This document shows positions 61,250 through 64,000 of a stretch of 64,000 nt of DNA, piece by piece. The stretch covers positions 3,100,001-3,164,000 of the forward strand of contig NZ_CP009832.1 in the NCBI RefSeq assembly GCF_000959525.1, written 5' to 3'. This stretch comes from Burkholderia multivorans ATCC BAA-247 (GTDB taxonomy: Bacteria > Pseudomonadota > Gammaproteobacteria > Burkholderiales > Burkholderiaceae). Both the position numbers and the translations under genes were made by a program. The notes under the pieces are model-generated. The model was not told where the DNA came from. It saw nothing but the letters and a program-made list of their open reading frames with translations, and ran no database searches. The first letter of the stretch is position 1. Each line of letters begins with the position of its first letter.

Positions 61250-61381
61250 TGCCGCCACGGCCGCTGTGGCATTTCGCCGCATCGCCGCGCCGCCAAGCAA
61301 AAGCGCCGCCTGACTGAGTCGCGGCGGCGCCGGGGCGGTGCTGGTCGTCGGCAGCCAGCCGCTGCCCCGTCCGCACCAATG

Positions 61382-61413
61382 AAAACGGCCCGCGCATCGC
61401 TGCGCGGGCCGTT
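61382..61413 (-). terminator. Terminator after ctaE
   Basis: A perfect 13-bp stem, AACGGCCCGCGCA (61384-61396) and TGCGCGGGCCGTT (61401-61413), loop TCGC; a short TTTTC follows on the minus strand. Transcription may stop here between ctaE and the surf1-sco genes. Confidence 0.75.
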
Positions 61414-61420
61414 CGTCCAT

Positions 61421-62278
61421 TTACAGCCAGTAGACGACGACGTACAGGCCGAGCCAGACGACGTCGACGAAGTGCCAGTACCACGCGGCGCCTTCGAACG
61501 CGAAGTGGTGATCGGGCTTGAAGTGGCCGCGGATCATCCGCACCAGCACGACCGCGAGCATCGTGCCGCCGAGGAACACGTGGAAGCCGTGGAAGCCCGT
61601 CAGCAGGAAAAACGTCGAGCCGTAGATGCCCGAGCCGAGCGTCAGGTTCAGTTCGTTGTACGCGTGGAAGTACTCGAAGCCCTGCAGGAACAGGAAGCAG
61701 ACGCCGAGCACGAGCGTTGCCGCGAGCCAGGCGATCGCCTTCTTGCGGTGATCGTCGCGCAGCGCGTGGTGCGACACCGTCAGCGTCGCGCCCGACGACA
61801 GCAGCAGCGCGGTGTTCAGCGTCGGGATCGGCCACGGGCCCATCGTCTTGAAGTGACCGGCGAGCGCGGCCGGGCCTTCGTTCGGCCACACGGCGGAGAA
61901 ATCCGGCCAGATCAGCTTGTAGTCGAGGCTGCCGAGCTGATGCAGCGCGATTTCGCGTGCATAGAACAGCGCGCCGAAGAACGCGCCGAAGAACATGACT
62001 TCCGAGAAGATGAACCAGCTCATGCTCCAGCGGTACGACTTGTCGACGTTCTTGCCGTAGTGCCCGCCTTCGGACTCGGCGATCGAATCGCCGAACCAGT
62101 GGTACAGCGTGAAGAGCAGCCACAGCAGGCCGAGCAGCGCCGTGTACGGTGCCCAGTCATGACCGTTGATCCACAGCGCCACCGACCCGAGCATGACCAG
62201 CAGGCCGACGGCCGCGCTGATCGGATGCTGCGACGGATGCGGCACGAAATAGTACGGGGTCTGGTTTTGACCGCTCAT
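61421..62278 (-). CDS. ctaE: Cytochrome c oxidase subunit III
   Basis: Membrane subunit of the aa3 oxidase, 285 aa with seven helices. MSWFIFSEVMFFGAFFGALFY (split; contains the conserved Glu), TLNTALLLSSGATLTVSHHA, GFHGFHVFLGG and the C-terminal FEGAAWYWHFVDVVWLGLYVVVY region are diagnostic. ATG at 62278 follows GTGGAG. ctaD and ctaG lie upstream; ctaC is outside the window. Confidence 0.97.
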   Translation of the reverse strand: MSGQNQTPYYFVPHPSQHPISAAVGLLVMLGSVALWINGHDWAPYTALLGLLWLLFTLYHWFGDSIAESEGGHYGKNVDKSYRWSMSWFIFSEVMFFGAFFGALFYAREIALHQLGSLDYKLIWPDFSAVWPNEGPAALAGHFKTMGPWPIPTLNTALLLSSGATLTVSHHALRDDHRKKAIAWLAATLVLGVCFLFLQGFEYFHAYNELNLTLGSGIYGSTFFLLTGFHGFHVFLGGTMLAVVLVRMIRGHFKPDHHFAFEGAAWYWHFVDVVWLGLYVVVYWL

Positions 62279-62408
62279 GCTTGATTCTCCACTTCAGTCC
62301 AATTTGTGTACCGGAAACCGCTCCGGCTTTATTTCTTGCGCGGCGCGACCGCCGCCGCTCTTTCCTGCACGCGGCGCCGTGGCACCGCGCATTGCATTGT
62401 TCCGTCCG

Positions 62409-62609
62409 TCAGCCGACCACCGCGCGCACGATCAGGATCAGCACGCCGATGAACGCGGCCGCGGCGAGCAGCGCGACGATCAGCACGTGCAGCGGATTGA
62501 GCTGCGTCGCGTCGGCTTCGAGATCGCGCCGCTTGCGCACGCCGAAAAACGACCACAGCACCGCTATGAGCGCCTGGCCGAACCCGCCGCTGCGCGTGGG
62601 CTCCGTCAT
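62409..62609 (-). CDS. DUF2970 membrane protein
   Basis: A 66-aa single-helix protein between ctaG and ctaE. The N-terminal FGQALIAVLWSFFGVRKRRDLE and hydrophobic C-terminal helix (about 42-63) match DUF2970, a betaproteobacterial family tied to this locus. ATG at 62609, 16 bp after ctaG. Function unknown, presumably oxidase assembly. Confidence 0.85.
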   Translation of the reverse strand: MTEPTRSGGFGQALIAVLWSFFGVRKRRDLEADATQLNPLHVLIVALLAAAAFIGVLILIVRAVVG

Positions 62610-62625
62610 CGTCCCGCCTCCGTCG

Positions 62626-63237
62626 TCATGCATCCGGCTTCGCCGCCGCACGCTGCGCGGACGTTCCGGGCGCGGCCGGCGCTGCGACTGCCGGCGTATT
62701 CAGTTCGAAGAACGTGTACGACAAGGTGATCGTCTTCACGTCCTTCGGCAACTTCGGATCGATCACGAACACCACCGGCATCTTGCGCGACTCGTTCGCG
62801 GCCAGCGTCTGCTGCGTGAAGCAAAAGCACTCGATCTTCTTGAAGAACTCCGTCGCCTGCTTCGGCGCGTAGCTCGGAATCGCCTGCGCGACGACCGGCC
62901 GGCCCTGCCCGTTCGTCACGTCGTACACGATCGTCGTCAGCTCGCCCGGATGCACGTCGAGGCTGTTGTGCTCCGGCTTGAAGCCGAGCGGCCCGCGTGC
63001 ATTCGCGTCGAACTCGACCGACACCGTCCGGCTCGTGTCGACCTGCGTATTCTTCGCCTCGCGCTCGCTGACGTCGCGCTGCAACAGATTGTTGATGCCC
63101 GTGATCTGGCAGATCGCGCGATACATCGGAATCAGTGCGAAGCCGAACCCGAACATCAGCGCGGCGACGACGAACAGCTTCACCAGCATCGAACGGTTGA
63201 ACGCGCGATCGGCGGCGCCCGCTTCCGGCTTCGACAT
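62626..63237 (-). CDS. ctaG: Cytochrome c oxidase assembly protein CtaG (Cox11)
   Basis: Copper chaperone for the CuB centre of subunit I. Length 203 aa. One N-terminal membrane helix (about 17-38) ends PMYRAICQITG, then an Ig-like periplasmic domain with the copper motif KIECFCFTQQTL (about 134-145) and KMPVVFVIDP. The C-terminus is Ala/Pro-rich. ATG at 63237 is preceded by GAGGAAG. It lies downstream of ctaD and the small assembly gene. Confidence 0.96.
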   Translation of the reverse strand: MSKPEAGAADRAFNRSMLVKLFVVAALMFGFGFALIPMYRAICQITGINNLLQRDVSEREAKNTQVDTSRTVSVEFDANARGPLGFKPEHNSLDVHPGELTTIVYDVTNGQGRPVVAQAIPSYAPKQATEFFKKIECFCFTQQTLAANESRKMPVVFVIDPKLPKDVKTITLSYTFFELNTPAVAAPAAPGTSAQRAAAKPDA

Positions 63238-63272
63238 ACGACAACTTCCTCGCTACTGCATCGGTTTCTGCG

Positions 63273-63413
63273 TCAGTGAGTGGACAGCCACCACTGCTTG
63301 ATCACGACACCCACAAAAAAGACGGCGACGATCACGAGCAGGATCAGGCCGAGCCGCTTGTTGCCCGCGCGGATCTGCTCGGGCGTACGTCTTTGTTGTG
63401 GATTCCGGGTCAT
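63273..63413 (-). CDS. Cytochrome oxidase small assembly protein
   Basis: A 46-aa protein. A basic N-terminal half (MTRNPQQRRTPEQIRAGNKR) is followed by one transmembrane helix (LGLILLVIVAVFFVGVVI) and a short WWLSTH tail. It resembles the small assembly protein commonly found between ctaD and ctaG in betaproteobacteria. ATG at 63413, 70 bp after ctaD. Easily missed by gene callers because of its size. Confidence 0.8.
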   Translation of the reverse strand: MTRNPQQRRTPEQIRAGNKRLGLILLVIVAVFFVGVVIKQWWLSTH

Positions 63414-63483
63414 CTGATACTTCGGTTCGGGCGTCCGCCGCGCCTGCCTGCGCGGGAGGCAGCGGCGGAACGCGCGGTGAAAC

Positions 63484-64000
63484 TTATTCGACGTGCGGCG
63501 GTTGCTCGAACGTGTGGAACGGAGCCGGGCTCGGCACCGTCCATTCGAGGCCGGTCGCGCCGTCCCACGGCTTGTCCGACGCCTTCTCCAGCTCGCCGCC
63601 GCCGCGGTAGGCCGGCAGCACGACCGCGAACAGGAAGTACACCTGCGCGAGGCCGAAGCCGAATGCGCCGATCGTCGCGACCTGGTTGAAGTCCGTGAAC
63701 TGCGCCGGGTAGTCCGCATAGCGGCGCGGCATGCCCGCGAGACCAACGAAGTGCATCGGGAAGAACGTCAGGTTGAAGAAGATCATCGACGCCCAGAAGT
63801 GGATCTTGCCGCGCGTCTCGTTGTACATCCAGCCCGTCCACTTCGGCGACCAGTAGTACCAGCCCGAGAACAGCGCGAACAGAGAACCCGCGACCAGCAC
63901 GTAGTGGAAGTGCGCGACCACGAAGTAGGTGCCGTGATACTGGATGTCGAGCGGCGCCATCGCGAGCATCAGGCCCGTCAGGCCGCCGAACGTGAACACG
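63484..64000 (-). CDS. ctaD: Cytochrome c oxidase subunit I (C-terminal part; 5' end outside window)
   Basis: Catalytic subunit of the aa3 oxidase; the last 171 codons are visible. [19 protein letters not shown] and [17 protein letters not shown] contain the haem-ligand His pair (HFHYV) of the a and a3 haems, followed by [20 protein letters not shown]. The tail ends [11 protein letters not shown]. The gene enters from the right edge; its start and the upstream ctaC are not seen. Confidence 0.97.
   Translation of the reverse strand, partial: VFTFGGLTGLMLAMAPLDIQYHGTYFVVAHFHYVLVAGSLFALFSGWYYWSPKWTGWMYNETRGKIHFWASMIFFNLTFFPMHFVGLAGMPRRYADYPAQFTDFNQVATIGAFGFGLAQVYFLFAVVLPAYRGGGELEKASDKPWDGATGLEWTVPSPAPFHTFEQPPHVE

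Overview
The window is a GC-rich, gene-dense stretch of a Burkholderia-type betaproteobacterial chromosome, most likely from the B. cepacia complex. The main reasons are a tandem lptC-lptA-lptB-rpoN-hpf-ptsN-hprK-rapZ block, a cytochrome aa3 assembly cluster, an imuA-imuB-dnaE2 mutasome and codon use that is overwhelmingly G/C at third positions. I see no insertion sequence, prophage, CRISPR array or other mobile element. Nearly every gene is a recognisable core or metabolic gene, so the novelty lies in regulatory DNA, small proteins and one broken gene. One tRNA (Gln, UUG) is present.

Layout. 1-4890 (minus): the start of purU, a NUDIX hydrolase, a LysE-type exporter, apt and a Kef-type K+/H+ antiporter. 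5017-8613 (plus): kdsD-kdsC-lptC-lptA-lptB, which make Kdo and transport LPS. 8766-14241: rpoN, hpf, ptsN, hprK, rapZ and a Lon-substrate-binding-domain protein. 14272-16237 (minus): mutY and mutM, both for 8-oxoguanine repair. 16326-21574 (plus): a TPR protein, lolB, ispE, tRNA-Gln, prs and rplY, followed by pth and hisC to 23461. 23530-25324 (minus): a 2[4Fe-4S] ferredoxin, coaD and rsmD. Then ftsY (plus), maiA (minus), ybiB (plus), and leuA with an apparent leucine attenuator.

30718-33010: an NTF2-like protein, a frameshifted pagL (lipid A deacylase), and rpoH behind a sigma-E-type promoter whose predicted start lies at a perfect CIRCE element. 33319-36496: cydP-cydA-cydB-cydX with FNR/Anr-like boxes. 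36636-44025 (minus): a complete N-acetylglucosamine regulon, comprising nagR, nagA, a SIS-type deaminase, an EIIA-HPr-EI fusion and NagE. It is preceded by a strong promoter overlapped by a palindromic operator. 44345-49697 (minus): the SOS mutasome imuA-imuB-dnaE2 behind a consensus LexA box. 49886-52681 (minus): an ABC importer (ATPase, permease, binding protein). Then a small four-cysteine exported protein, an orphan MetQ-like binding protein, a chemoreceptor and a YciI protein.

56879-64000 (mostly minus): cytochrome c oxidase and its assembly line, in transcription order ctaD (cut by the window edge), a 46-residue assembly protein, ctaG, a DUF2970 protein, ctaE, surf1, an SCO-like membrane protein, ctaA, ctaB and sco. 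A divergent DUF2909 gene lies between ctaE and surf1. Together with cydABX this gives the cell a high-oxygen and a low-oxygen terminal oxidase within 30 kb.
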